DNA of 64,000 bases from Gammaproteobacteria bacterium (GCA_003134045.1 PLAH01000197.1:1-64000); one strand, 5' to 3'; numbered from the stretch's first letter, positions 26,576 through 35,787 are shown. Made by a program: numbers and translations. Notes: generated from the letters alone by a model not told the origin.

Positions 26576-27535
26576 ATGTTTGGCACCACCCCCACGGCTG
26601 AGTTCGGAGTCAACCGACCGCATGTTCCGCCCTTAGGGCTCGACGCCCCTTGGCCGAGCTATGCGACGCTCCTGGCGGTCGACAGGACCCGCCTCTCGAA
26701 CGTCGGGCGACGCTTCCGACTCAAGTGGGCCATGAGCCGAATTCGACGATATCAGGACGTCGTCGATGCGGCGGTGCGTAGCTCCCCGTGGGTATGGAAG
26801 ACCCTCCAACGTCATCCGATTCTATTTCGCCCTCTGACCTCTGGATTCTTGGATGCTCGCCTGAATAATCAATGCCGTGCAGAGGCCTTTGCGTACGACC
26901 TACGCTTCACATCCACTTATGTTCAAGGCGCCTTCCCACGCTTCTTCCCGACCCAGCTGCAGGCGCCCTTGTGTGTCGATTTGCCTCAGTGCTATACCCT
27001 CATCCTGGATCTCAATTTGGACCATCCTCAAGAGGGGCTATGGCGATTGTCGCTGCAGAACGTGGACGAGCGGATCTTTTCGGTATGCTTTTCCGTCTTA
27101 CCTGGACCAGAAATCTTCATTGGTGGTGTGCAGGGCGGGCGCTCCACCGCATTAGCCAACATGGTGGAGCAAATCCGCGCCGCCACCAAAGCATTCGAAG
27201 GCATTCGACCGCATTTTCTGCTGGTCGACGTGATTCGTACATTGGCCGCGGCGTGGAATGCTAAGACAATTCGCGGCATCCCCTCCCGACTTCAGCTCAA
27301 GGTTCGGTCAGGCGGCCGAGGACGGGCTGGTGTCCGATTCTCTTACGACGAATTCTTTCAAGACCTTGGCGCGGTGGCTACGCCCGATGATCTCTGGGCC
27401 ATACCGACGACTACGATGGACCGTGATATTTCGGATGTCCCCTCGCGAAAGCGGGCTATGTACCGACGGCGGAAGGTTTTGCTTGACCATCTGAGGAAGG
27501 CCGTTAGGAGCCACTGGCTGGTTGAAACCGGTTGA
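26576..27535 (+). CDS. DUF535 (VirK/YbjX-like) protein
   Basis: 319 residues from MFGTTPTAEF; an earlier ATG at 26516 would overlap the previous gene. The segments FAYDLRFTSTYVQGAFP, LWRLSLQNVDERIFSVCFSV, IGGVQGG and RPHFLLVDVIRTLAAAWN match the DUF535/VirK-YbjX family. The C-terminus has a conserved MDRDISDVPSRKRAMYRRR-type motif. Members in enterobacteria contribute to resistance to antimicrobial peptides; the role here is unknown. It is complete. Confidence 0.82.
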   Translation: MFGTTPTAEFGVNRPHVPPLGLDAPWPSYATLLAVDRTRLSNVGRRFRLKWAMSRIRRYQDVVDAAVRSSPWVWKTLQRHPILFRPLTSGFLDARLNNQCRAEAFAYDLRFTSTYVQGAFPRFFPTQLQAPLCVDLPQCYTLILDLNLDHPQEGLWRLSLQNVDERIFSVCFSVLPGPEIFIGGVQGGRSTALANMVEQIRAATKAFEGIRPHFLLVDVIRTLAAAWNAKTIRGIPSRLQLKVRSGGRGRAGVRFSYDEFFQDLGAVATPDDLWAIPTTTMDRDISDVPSRKRAMYRRRKVLLDHLRKAVRSHWLVETG

Positions 27536-27559
27536 TTGTCGGCGCCTGCAGGGGGCACG

Positions 27560-28139
27560 CTATCTCGGACGCTCGACGAATAACCGAATAGCTTCCTCAT
27601 ACCCGCGAAATCGCAGTCCCTCGGGCGCCATTCGGACGAGGGCCTCCAGATCGCGGCTGTAGTCGGCGACCCGCGGGTCTCGCTCCAGCCACTGTCGGAG
27701 ATCCCTATCTGTGGATTTGCCCGTCGATCCCGCCTTCCTCCCAAGGGCCTGTCCGGCTAACCCGGACAGGGCGAGGGCTCGAACCGGACAGCGGCGGGCG
27801 ATCGTCCGGTGGCTGTCCGGCGGCGCCGGACAGGGTCGGGGATTCCAGCGGGACTTCGTCCGGCAGTGCTGCCTGCAGGTCCGTGCTGGGGCCGCCGCGG
27901 GGTCGCTTGCAGCCGATCAGCCAGCCGGCGGCGATGGCGGCAGCCCGGTGTTCCGCCACCGTGCTCTTGTCCAGGCCGGTGTCCTTCGCCAGGCGCCGCA
28001 CGCCGACCCAGCAATGTGTACCGTCACGGTCCATGAACAGCGAATGCGCATAGAGCACGAGCCGGGTGGTCGGCGCCGGCCCGTAGCGGCTCATCACCGT
28101 CCTCATCCAGTGGTAGACGTCGTCACATCGTCGGGGCAT
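27560..28139 (-). pseudogene. HTH replication/plasmid-type protein, probably frameshifted
   Basis: The first 144 codons start MPRRCDDVYHWMRTVMSRYG. They contain a helix-turn-helix (CWVGVRRLAKDTGLDKSTVAEHRAAAIAAGWL) typical of replication-initiation or helix-turn-helix proteins on integrative elements, then a Pro-rich linker. The frame stops at 27705, but another frame carries on with DRDLRQWLERDPRVADYSRDLEAL to FVERPR and a stop at 27560-27562. A one-base shift around 27740 most simply explains this. Its start overlaps the AlpA-like gene by 17 bases. Confidence 0.6.
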
Positions 28140-28323
28140 TTCCCGACCCGACGTAGCGCTGCAATTCGGCGACGGTGATGTACGTGCGCCGGCCGTCCTT
28201 CTGGACGGCCAGGTGGCCGGCGCGGATGCGTTGGTATAAGGTGGCTCGGCTCATGCGCAGCATGCGCGCGGCCTCGACGATGTCGAACCGCAGGTAGGGC
28301 AGGGGTCGTTCGGAGAGGGACAT
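28123..28323 (-). CDS. AlpA/excisionase-like HTH regulator
   Basis: 66 residues from MSLSERPLPYLRFDIVEAARML, with GAGG 8 bases before the ATG. The fold is a MerR-like excisionase HTH (AARMLRMSRATLYQRIRAGHLAVQKDGRRTYITVAELQRYV). Such proteins act as Xis or as activators of excision in P4-type elements. It is placed at the right end, opposite the integrase, and is intact although the integrase is not. Confidence 0.82.
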   Translation of the reverse strand: MSLSERPLPYLRFDIVEAARMLRMSRATLYQRIRAGHLAVQKDGRRTYITVAELQRYVGSGNAPTM

Positions 28324-28659
28324 AGACGCCTCGCAGTGTTGAGTGGCGTCTGAATAAATAATCCTCTTGTTCGCACGATGCAAACAGGTGTCAAGGCGGC
28401 TTTACACGTCCTACGCCTGAGCCCGCTCAACTACGCTGGACTACGCAAGCAGTCGGCGCCGCAACGTCGCCTGCAGAAAAGTTGCGCAACTTTTCAATGA
28501 AACCTTGGAATTACCGAAAGAAAAGTGATCGCCGGAGCGGGAAATGCCGCAAAAAATAGGGGTTTCCGTAGAGCTGGCGAGATGGCGGGGTGCTTTTGGG
28601 GGTAGCGAATTTTCCGAATCGGAGAATTGCCCTCCCGATCAACTGGTTGTCGCGCAACC
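28324..28659. other. Right end of the integrative element, no gene
   Basis: Non-coding. It contains GGGGTGCTTTTGGGGGTA (28587-28604), resembling the arm sites beside the integrase at 17063-17083, just inside the right att remnant. The stretch upstream of the AlpA-like gene presumably holds its promoter. Confidence 0.45.
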
Positions 28660-28681
28660 TCGAATCCTCTTTGCGGCACCA
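28660..28681 (+). repeat. att copy: last 22 bp of tRNA-Thr
   Basis: TCGAATCCTCTTTGCGGCAC plus CA matches tRNA positions 1206-1227 exactly. Sequence to the left differs, so recombination or decay reached into the T-loop. It is the probable right end of the element starting at 16885. A GTAAGTGCA doublet (28726-28745) lies 43 bases beyond it, as beyond the tRNA itself. Confidence 0.8.
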
Positions 28682-29004
28682 ATAAATCAATGACTTGCGC
28701 TTTCGGACTTGGCGCAAGATTTACCGTAAGTGCGGCGTAAGTGCAAGATGGGCAGGATTTGGGAAGGGAGTCCGGCGTCGCAAACGCTTATTGCGCGTCT
28801 TGCCAACCGACGTTGCCGATCATCTGAATCATCTACCAGAGCTGTCGTATTCGTCGCTGGAACTGTGCGCACTCGGCCGGCGCAGATTCCCGAGTGGTGC
28901 GTTGAAGGCTACGCCTGCTGCGCCAGGAGCTGAAAAATTAGATCGCTTCGACCCCGCGAGCTGGATATCGGAGCCTGCCTAAATCGACGCACTGAGCCGA
29001 GTTG
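28682..29004. other. Non-coding stretch with arm-like doublet
   Basis: The doublet GTAAGTGCGGC/GTAAGTGCA lies at 28726-28745. No gene is supported in the remaining sequence. Confidence 0.45.
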
Positions 29005-29199
29005 GGTACGCGGTGTCGTCGTGTTCCCGGGGTGGTTCATCGAGCAGGGTTCCGCCGCGGCCCCGTGTGGGTCCTGGAGCCTAAGATGTTGCCGGGGTTC
29101 ATCGAACAGGAGCCGACCTGCATGGCACCGGCGGACGTGGCGCTGACATCATTCCATTTGTCACGCTATGTGAGAGCCGAGACCGAGAAGGCAGCTTGA
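29005..29199 (+). pseudogene. NERD-like nuclease-related protein, C-terminal relic
   Basis: One frame reads VVVFPGWFIEQGSA, and a second, shifted by one base, continues VWVLEPKMLPGFIEQEPTCMAPADVALTSFHLSRYVRAE to a stop. This order (FPGW, VLEPK.LPGFI, DVA...HLSRYVR) matches the end of proteins with a nuclease-related (NERD) domain. The N-terminal nuclease part is absent. Confidence 0.5.
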
Positions 29200-29248
29200 C
29201 ACTGGTTATTTGACGGACGCTCTAGGCGGAGCCCGTGGGAGAGTCGAT

Positions 29249-29770
29249 ATGCATTCATCCTACTTCGGCGGAACGGTCCGCTCGATATTAATGTGCTTTG
29301 CGCTGACCTTGTCCGTTGGCTTCGTTTGCGCAGCGACCACCAGTCCCTTGGATGTCGCGGTTGCCTTTCAACCGGACGGCTCAAAGGGTGAGAATGCCGC
29401 GTGGCTCGGCTACATTCTAGCGCGGGCTCACTTCGTCGATGAACACCATAGTCTATACGAACAGAAGCCGGGCCCGATTATTCCGACATTTACCGAAGAG
29501 CTGAGCGCTCGAACCGATGCCGTGAAAATCTACCGCGAGATGCTTGCAAAAGATCCATCAATGGATGTGCCGTACTTCGATGAGCTCAGTCGGGTGGACG
29601 TAAGCGCCTATATGCCCGAGTACGTCTGGACGTTCCTCCGTCAAACCACTTGGGTACAGCCGCCAAATTTACAGCTCGCTGCGTTCGAGGAATGGCGAAA
29701 AGCTCATTTGGTGAACCATCATGCGCTCACGAAGGGCAGCTTACAGTTCACGATTAGCCGTGGCGTCTAG
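29249..29770 (+). CDS. Secreted hypothetical protein
   Basis: 173 residues from MHSSYFGGTVRSILMCFALTLSVGFVCA, a clear signal peptide; a longer start at 29210 would hide it. The mature part is charged, with no motif I recognise (ENAAWLGYILARAHFVDEHH, DELSRVDVSAYMPEYVWTFL). GAGAGTCG precedes the start. It may form a pair with the next small secreted protein. No function can be assigned. Confidence 0.65.
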   Translation: MHSSYFGGTVRSILMCFALTLSVGFVCAATTSPLDVAVAFQPDGSKGENAAWLGYILARAHFVDEHHSLYEQKPGPIIPTFTEELSARTDAVKIYREMLAKDPSMDVPYFDELSRVDVSAYMPEYVWTFLRQTTWVQPPNLQLAAFEEWRKAHLVNHHALTKGSLQFTISRGV

Positions 29771-29955
29771 TGGTGTGTGAGGTTCACCGCAAAATTCAAG
29801 GACTTCGTTCGAGCGCGCAGTTCGGGTGAGGAGATATCGCCGTCGCAAAGAGCGGGATTGGTATAAAGGCCTGGACCAGACTGCGGTACTTCAATCACGT
29901 AGCGACAATGGGAACTAGGGTGCCGTTCGATCGGGACAGGGAGGAATAGCTTACA

Positions 29956-30228
29956 ATGTTTAGCCGCGGAATGAGTCGCTCGATCATCGGTCTCGTGCTG
30001 GCGTTGTCGGTGACGCTGCCGTCGATCGCATTTGGGCTCGGGACGTTTGCGGTAGAGCACCAAGCTCAAATGCATTGTCCGAAAGATACCGTAGTCTGGC
30101 TTAACCTACCGACGATGATTTGGCACTACAAGGGACAGCGTTGGTATGCCAATACGAAACACGGTGCGTTCGCGTGCCAGAACGAAGCTGCGGCGGGTGG
30201 GGCACGCGGTACGCGAAATGGCCAATGA
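29956..30228 (+). CDS. Small secreted protein, HCP.D.VVWLN family
   Basis: 90 residues. A signal peptide (MSRSIIGLVLALSVTLPSIAFG) is followed by MHCPKDTVVWLNLPTMIWHYKGQRWYANTKHGAFACQNEA. The two-cysteine layout and the VVWLN...I.H..G.RWY.NTK.G..C pattern occur in short periplasmic proteins of several proteobacteria, with no known function. AGGGAGG lies about 14 bases before the ATG. It is intact. Confidence 0.7.
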   Translation: MFSRGMSRSIIGLVLALSVTLPSIAFGLGTFAVEHQAQMHCPKDTVVWLNLPTMIWHYKGQRWYANTKHGAFACQNEAAAGGARGTRNGQ

Positions 30229-30534
30229 GATCGGGCAACCGGCGCTGTTGGGAGTCTCCTCGGAATCACTCATGGGCGATGGAAACGCGCTCGATTAGAA
30301 ATGGAGGATCGATAAACGGGACAAATTTACATACCGTCCCACCAGTGAACTTCATTTTTTTGCAAGCGTTATCCTGTTGATTTTATAATACTTTTTGTCA
30401 CCATGGGAAAGCAATTAGGGGCGTACCTTCAAAACCAGCGTCAACTGATGCGAGGATGTCGCTTACGAGATTGACGACATGGACGACATGGACAATAATT
30501 AAGAAAGGGCTCTCCCGCAACGTACGAGCTTTTC
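30229..30534. other. Intergenic region upstream of the Xre-like gene
   Basis: No gene. It is AT-rich in the middle, with TATAAT at about 30384-30389, a plausible -10 box for the downstream regulator. A short tandem GACGACATG repeat lies at about 30470-30490. Confidence 0.35.
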
Positions 30535-31290
30535 ATGTCTACCAAGACTTTTTTGCACTCTTCGAGCCAAGCCCCACGCCGTGCCATGAGCAGCACGGCA
30601 CGCAAGCCGGTACAGCTGAGCAAAGCACGTAAGAGCGACGCCTTGTTCAAGGGCCGCGCCGCGCGCAAGTCGAGGGTTGCGAATCTTCGGAACCAAATTC
30701 TGTCCAAGATCGTCAGCGTCGTAACCGAGCACGTTGATTGCATCGACGATACCGAAGTACCCCGTGTGCTCAAGCAACTGGACGCCAGGCACAGTCTCGA
30801 ACAGGCGCTGCGTGAGACCTTCGCTCACACCCAATATCGATCGACGGAGGGTGGAGCAATTCCGGCCGAAAATCAGCAGGCGCTCAACCGAGCCCAAGCA
30901 CGCGCGGCGGTTGCCAAAATGGATTTGCTGAAACGAGCGGACATGTTAACCGGCGCGCAATTGGCCGAAAGACTCGGGCTGACTCGTGCCACGGTCGATA
31001 AACGGCGGACCGAGCGCAAACTACTGGCGCTCGATTTCGGCACCAAGCGCGGGTTTCGATATCCGGCGTGGCAGGGGGATCTGGTGCAGGACGCCGACGC
31101 GCGCGCCACCTTCGAGCAAGTGCTGCGCTTACTTGGCGCGGAGGGCAACTGGTCTCGGTATCGGTTCCTTACGCAAGTCGCCCCGGTGCTTGGGGGCGTC
31201 ACCCCAACCGACGCGCTACGCGCTGGGCGTCGAGACGAGGTGCTGCGCGCCGCGGAGAGCTGGGCGGCGGGAGCTCAGGGCGGGGGATAA
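30535..31290 (+). CDS. Xre/MbcA/ParS-like antitoxin domain protein
   Basis: 251 residues. A long N-terminal extension precedes an HTH-like segment (LTGAQLAERLGLTRATVDKRRTERKLLALDFGTKRGFRYPAWQ). The C-terminal toxin-binding domain runs FEQVLRLLGAEGNWSRYRFLTQVAPVLGGVTPTDALRAG...VLRAAESW. Such proteins neutralise RES-domain NAD-degrading toxins encoded downstream. Here no complete toxin follows, so it may be an orphan antitoxin. A later start at 30586 is possible. Confidence 0.75.
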   Translation: MSTKTFLHSSSQAPRRAMSSTARKPVQLSKARKSDALFKGRAARKSRVANLRNQILSKIVSVVTEHVDCIDDTEVPRVLKQLDARHSLEQALRETFAHTQYRSTEGGAIPAENQQALNRAQARAAVAKMDLLKRADMLTGAQLAERLGLTRATVDKRRTERKLLALDFGTKRGFRYPAWQGDLVQDADARATFEQVLRLLGAEGNWSRYRFLTQVAPVLGGVTPTDALRAGRRDEVLRAAESWAAGAQGGG

Positions 31291-31799
31291 CGACCCCCGC
31301 TATCCCATGCGGCTCCTCATCGCGCGCTCGTCGCGCGGGTATACGCGCGAATGGCACCCCTTGATCCGCCGTCAAAGGATTTTTCAAAGCTCATTCTCGT
31401 CACGACCGAGGTTGAGCCTTCATCACTGCTGCGCTTGGCGTCAACGAAACATCTATCAAGTGACCCCTTTCGGCGTGACCCAAAGCAATCGCACATCGGC
31501 CGGGCACAGGCATCGAAGCCGCATTAGTGATCCGTATTCGGTCCTGAAACGAAAGCCGGCGATCAACCTTTGCTTTCAGGCGAAGATCAGACAGCCACCA
31601 TCGATGCGATGTCAGCCATGACGTCGCGCATTTATCCCGGCACACTCATAGCAGATCGCGCGTCTTATTCTCGATTTCTCCCTTCAGCGCCCTAAAGGAG
31701 CAGTTTCCGTCCGGCAAGGGGGCGAAATTTAGATTGTTTTCCGGCAAACTAACGCATATTTCTGATGTGAAAAACCCATCAACGGCGAGGGGGAGCGGT
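31291..31799. other. Region after the antitoxin gene; possible toxin relic
   Basis: No intact gene. About 31350-31530 has an open plus-strand frame reading DPPSKDFSKLILVTTEVEP, LLRLASTKHL and DPFRRDPKQSH, which could be the decayed start of the RES toxin expected here, but this is weak. Around 31725-31790 is AT-rich DNA preceding the cupin regulator. Confidence 0.3.
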
Positions 31800-32447
31800 A
31801 TGGCACGGGATGTGGAGATCACGGAGGCGAATCAGATCGGCGCGCGGCTCAAAGAGATCCGACGTGGACTCGAGCAGACCCTCGCCCAGGTCAGCAAATC
31901 GACCGGTGTATCAATTTCTAATCTATCGAAAATCGAAAACAGCCAGATTTCACCTTCCTTCGACATCATGAAGCGAATTTGCGATGGGCTAGGTGTCTCC
32001 ATCGAGGACTTCGTACGGCCGGGAGCCAAAAGCGTGGTGTCCGGCCGCAAAACGGTGACGCGTCGCGATGACGGCGATCATTTCGCGAGCGGCCAATACG
32101 ACTACCGCGCGCACTCCTCGGAACTGTCCCGTAAGGCCATGGTTCCGCTGGAGATTTTGGTGCGTGCTCGGTCGGTCGAGGAGTTCGACCACTGGAGCCA
32201 ACATCGGGGCGAAGAATTCGTCTATGTGGTGAGTGGTGCCATCGAAGTGCACACTGAGCATTACGCCGCCTTCCGGCTCGATGCCGGTGAGAGCGCCTAT
32301 TTCGACAGCAGCATGCGTCATGTCTACATCTCCGTGAGCAAGGAGAATGCCCACGTGCTCTCGGTGTCGCACGATCCAGGCATCCCGGAAGACATCTCCC
32401 ATATGATGAATTCGTCCGTTCGGCCAGTCGACGCGGCGAAGAGATAA
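31800..32447 (+). CDS. XRE-cupin transcriptional regulator
   Basis: 215 residues from MARDVEITEANQIG, with a GGGGGAG ribosome site 5 bases upstream. An N-terminal HTH (ARLKEIRRGLEQTLAQVSKSTGVSISNLSKIENSQISPSFD) is joined to a C-terminal cupin domain (GEEFVYVVSGAIEVHTEHYAAFRLDAGESAYFDSSMRHVY). This architecture (PuuR/SutR-like) senses a small molecule and controls catabolic operons. It stands directly before the catabolic series, with a palindrome 16 bases after its stop, so it probably regulates that series. Confidence 0.88.
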   Translation: MARDVEITEANQIGARLKEIRRGLEQTLAQVSKSTGVSISNLSKIENSQISPSFDIMKRICDGLGVSIEDFVRPGAKSVVSGRKTVTRRDDGDHFASGQYDYRAHSSELSRKAMVPLEILVRARSVEEFDHWSQHRGEEFVYVVSGAIEVHTEHYAAFRLDAGESAYFDSSMRHVYISVSKENAHVLSVSHDPGIPEDISHMMNSSVRPVDAAKR

Positions 32448-32463
32448 ACGTTGCGGGCCTTAA

Positions 32464-32479
32464 TTTTCTTATAAGAAAA
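32464..32479 (+). promoter_or_regulatory. Perfect 16-bp palindrome, operator candidate
   Basis: TTTTCTTATAAGAAAA lies between the cupin regulator and the enolase-superfamily gene, 65 bases before the latter. Similar half-sites (TTTTTCTTAA, TTTTCTAAA on the minus strand) lie at 43413-43441, beside the IclR gene. Confidence 0.5.
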
Positions 32480-32544
32480 AAAATCTTGGAAAACTGGGTG
32501 GTTGCCGTTAGCATGCCGCTCACACTCCATCGCCGCAGGTTTAG

Positions 32545-33699
32545 ATGAAAATTCAATTGATCGAGGCGTCCGCCTTTCGTCTGCCAAATCGCCGCGACTT
32601 CAAATGGGCCGGATTGAACGGCGAATTAGGTCATTTCGTTCTAGTCCGCATTCGGACCGATGAGGGCATCACCGGCTACGGGGAGTCGACCCCATTGCCC
32701 GACTGGGGTGGTGACTTCGGGCGGCGCTCCGGCGAGACGGCAGCCACGGTTATCAGCATGATCAACGACATATTCGCGCCGGCGCTGCTCGGGACCGATC
32801 CCACGGCCGTGACGTCGGCACGGCAGCGCATGGATGGTCTGGTCGTCGGCAACCCCTATGCGAAATGCGCCATCGATATTGCGTTGCATGACCTTTGGGG
32901 CAAAAGCGTAGGACAGCCCATTTATCGATTGCTGGGAGGCAAGGTTCGAGAGACAGTTCCGGTGGCGCACATGATCGGTCTCATGAACGAGAAGGACGCC
33001 GCTGAGGAAGGCTTGACCGCCGTGAGCGATGGCGTGCGTGCCCTGCAGATCAAAGGCGGCGTCGATTCGGAGCGCGACATTCGGCTGGTGCGCACGTTGC
33101 GGCGCGAAGTGGGTCCGGGTGTCACACTGCGCCTCGATGCCAACCAGGGATATGGCCATCCAAAGCGAGCAAGGATCGTGGTGGATCGGTTGGTGGACGC
33201 GGGCGTCGACATGGTCGAGCAGCCTACCACTGGCCTCAGCTATCTCGCCGAGGTGACGGCGCACGCCAGGGTTCCCATCATTGCGGACGAATCGTGTTGG
33301 GATCTGGCCGACGCATTGGAGGTCGTGCAACGCCGTGCCGCTGATTGCATCTCGATCTATCTGGCAAAGGCCGGTGGTTTCGTCGGTGCGCGGGCGGTCG
33401 CCGCCGTGGCCGAGGCGCAGCGCATCCCTTGCGATATCAACGGCTCGATCGAGTCCGCGATCGGCAACGCTGCGAATACTCATTTCGTTTTGGCGCATCC
33501 GTCGGTCTCGCTCGCGTCCGTCATTCCCATCAGTGCGCCCAGCGGGGCGCATCCCTACCTCGCGGCCGGCCGCTACTACGAGGACGATGTCATCAGCAAG
33601 GCATTCGAAGTCAAAGACGGCGCCATTCTACCGCTCGATGGCCCGGGCCTCGGCATCGAGGTCGACGAATCTCGCTTGGCCAAGTATCGGTGCGATTGA
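32545..33699 (+). CDS. Mandelate racemase/muconate lactonizing enzyme family protein
   Basis: 384 residues of the enolase superfamily. The N-terminal capping domain holds GYGESTPLPDW, and the barrel residues follow the muconate-lactonizing subgroup. They are LQIKGG (second Lys of KxK; the first is Gln), LRLDANQGY (metal Asp), MVEQP (metal Glu), IIADESCW (metal Asp) and IYLAKAGG (general-base Lys). Such enzymes abstract an alpha-proton for racemisation, cycloisomerisation or dehydration. The substrate is unknown; it overlaps the hydantoinase gene, so lactam or amino-acid-like substrates are plausible. Confidence 0.9.
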   Translation: MKIQLIEASAFRLPNRRDFKWAGLNGELGHFVLVRIRTDEGITGYGESTPLPDWGGDFGRRSGETAATVISMINDIFAPALLGTDPTAVTSARQRMDGLVVGNPYAKCAIDIALHDLWGKSVGQPIYRLLGGKVRETVPVAHMIGLMNEKDAAEEGLTAVSDGVRALQIKGGVDSERDIRLVRTLRREVGPGVTLRLDANQGYGHPKRARIVVDRLVDAGVDMVEQPTTGLSYLAEVTAHARVPIIADESCWDLADALEVVQRRAADCISIYLAKAGGFVGARAVAAVAEAQRIPCDINGSIESAIGNAANTHFVLAHPSVSLASVIPISAPSGAHPYLAAGRYYEDDVISKAFEVKDGAILPLDGPGLGIEVDESRLAKYRCD

Positions 33700-35786
33700 T
33701 GGCGGCCACCTTGCGCGTAGCTGCCGATGTCGGGGGCACCTTCACCGATATCGCCTGCCTCTCCGCCGATGGAGAGTTGTGCACGTGCAAGGTTCCATCG
33801 ACGCCCGCCGATTATGCGCTAGCCGTGCTCGAGGGCATCCAGGCGCTAACCCGCGATCTCGGGGTGGATCCGGGCGATTACGCGGAAGTAAGTCATGCCT
33901 CGACAGTTGCCACGAACACCATCCTGGAGGGCAAGGGGGCGCGTACCGCGCTCGTGACCACGGCGGGATTTCGCGACGTGCTCGAATTGCGGCGTATCCG
34001 CGTCCCGCGACTTTACGAGCCGCTTTATGAAAAGCCAGCCCCGCTCGTGCCGCGCCGGCATCGCTACGAGGTCACGGAGCGGCTCGACGCAAAGGGCGAC
34101 GTCGTACGTCCCTTGGATGAGGCTCGAGTTCACGCACTTGCGATCATCCTGGCACAGGCGCGCGTCGAATCGGTGGCCGTCTCACTATTACATTCCTACG
34201 TCAATCCTGCGCACGAACAACGGATCGCGACAATCCTGAAGGCGGCGCTGCCGGATTGCTTCGTCACGGTGTCGAGTGAAGTATTGCCCGAGATCCGCGA
34301 ATACGAGCGCACCAGCACCACGGTCGTGAACGCCTATGTGGGCCCGGTGGTGACGCGCTACCTGAAGTCCCTGCAGCGGCGGCTTGCCGCCGACGGCATC
34401 GGTGCGCGGCTGGTCATGATGCAATCGAGCGGTGGAACCATCGATGTTCGGCAGGTTATCGAGAGGCCGGCCATCGTGGTGGAGAGTGGACCTGCGGCCG
34501 GCGTCATCGGGGCGGCGCGGCTGGGCGCACGCGCGGGCCATGACAGCATCATCACGTTCGACATGGGAGGCACGACCGCCAAGGCATCCCTCATCGATCG
34601 AGGTGAGATTGCCTCGACGGACGAATATGAAGTGGGCGGCGGCATTTCGATGAGCGGGGGCTTGGCGAAGGGCGGTGGCTACGCGATCAAGTTACCGGTC
34701 GTCGACGTCTCCGAAGTCGGCGCGGGAGGGGGCAGCATCGTGCGCATTGATGCCGGCAACGCGCTCAAGGTGGGTCCGGATAGCGCGGGTGCGGTGCCGG
34801 GACCGGCGTGCTATGGCAGGGGCGGAACCGAGGCGACCGTGACCGACGCGAATGTGGTGCTGGGCTATCTGAATCCGCAGGGACTTGCGGGCGGAACCGT
34901 CCCGATCGACGTCGCTCTGGCCCGCGCCTCGGTACAGGTCATTGCCGGACAGCTGGGACTGGGATTGATGGAAACCGCCTACGGAATCCATCGCCTCGCC
35001 AATGCGGCCATGACGCGGGCGGTCAAAGCGGTATCCACTTATCGGGGCCGCGATCCGCGCGGCTTCAGCTTGTTTGCTTTTGGCGGCAACGGGGGTATCC
35101 ACGCCGCGAGCCTCGCCGACGATCTTCAGATCCGACAGGTGCTGGTGCCGCCGGCGGCGGGCGTGTTCAGCGCCGTTGGATTGTTGTGCGCGGACCGGGA
35201 GGCGCTGCGATCCGCGGCGTTCTTGCGTCCGTTGGACGCGGTAAACCTGGCCGACGCGCGCGCGCAATGCGCCGTGCTCGAGCGCCAGGCTCGCGCAGAT
35301 TTGGGTGACTCGGAGGCGCCGGTGGTGCGCTGGCGCGCTGCCCTGCGCTATGCCGGGCAGGGCTTCGAGTTGGCGATCGAACTGCCGCAACGGGATGCGG
35401 ACGCCGCCGACCCGGTCCAGGGTCTGCGCACGGCCTTCGAGTGCGAGTACCGACGCACCTACGGGCATGAACTCGCGGGCCACCGCCTGGAATTCGTGGC
35501 CGTGCGCGTATTCGCCGCGGTGCAGCCGTCCGGGACTCCCCTGGGAATGCGGATGCGGCTCGCGCAGCGCCCTACGCCCCTTGAATCGACTCGGGCGGTG
35601 TACTTCGGTGCGCCGCTTGGGCTGCTCGATACACCCGTCATCGGCCGTGAGGCGCTCGATGCGGTGCCACGACGTGGGCCGCTCATCATCGAGGAATATG
35701 AGGGGACCACGGTGGTTCCTCCTCACGCAACCGCAGGGCGCGACGCATTCGGCAACATCATCGTGGCATTGAGCGGAGCGCATTGA
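33699..35786 (+). CDS. Hydantoinase/5-oxoprolinase subunit A
   Basis: 695 residues from MAATLRVAADVGGTFTDIACL; the ATG overlaps the previous stop (TGATG). AADVGGTFTD is the ATP-binding start of the HyuA family, and FDMGGTTAKASLID (about residue 287) is the second ASKHA phosphate site. EYERTSTTVVNAYV and the C-terminal GTTVVPPHA are also family hallmarks. With the B subunit it uses ATP to open cyclic amides such as hydantoins or 5-oxoproline; some relatives carboxylate ketones. Sequence alone does not separate these. It is complete. Confidence 0.92.
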   Translation: MAATLRVAADVGGTFTDIACLSADGELCTCKVPSTPADYALAVLEGIQALTRDLGVDPGDYAEVSHASTVATNTILEGKGARTALVTTAGFRDVLELRRIRVPRLYEPLYEKPAPLVPRRHRYEVTERLDAKGDVVRPLDEARVHALAIILAQARVESVAVSLLHSYVNPAHEQRIATILKAALPDCFVTVSSEVLPEIREYERTSTTVVNAYVGPVVTRYLKSLQRRLAADGIGARLVMMQSSGGTIDVRQVIERPAIVVESGPAAGVIGAARLGARAGHDSIITFDMGGTTAKASLIDRGEIASTDEYEVGGGISMSGGLAKGGGYAIKLPVVDVSEVGAGGGSIVRIDAGNALKVGPDSAGAVPGPACYGRGGTEATVTDANVVLGYLNPQGLAGGTVPIDVALARASVQVIAGQLGLGLMETAYGIHRLANAAMTRAVKAVSTYRGRDPRGFSLFAFGGNGGIHAASLADDLQIRQVLVPPAAGVFSAVGLLCADREALRSAAFLRPLDAVNLADARAQCAVLERQARADLGDSEAPVVRWRAALRYAGQGFELAIELPQRDADAADPVQGLRTAFECEYRRTYGHELAGHRLEFVAVRVFAAVQPSGTPLGMRMRLAQRPTPLESTRAVYFGAPLGLLDTPVIGREALDAVPRRGPLIIEEYEGTTVVPPHATAGRDAFGNIIVALSGAH

Positions 35787-35787
35787 C

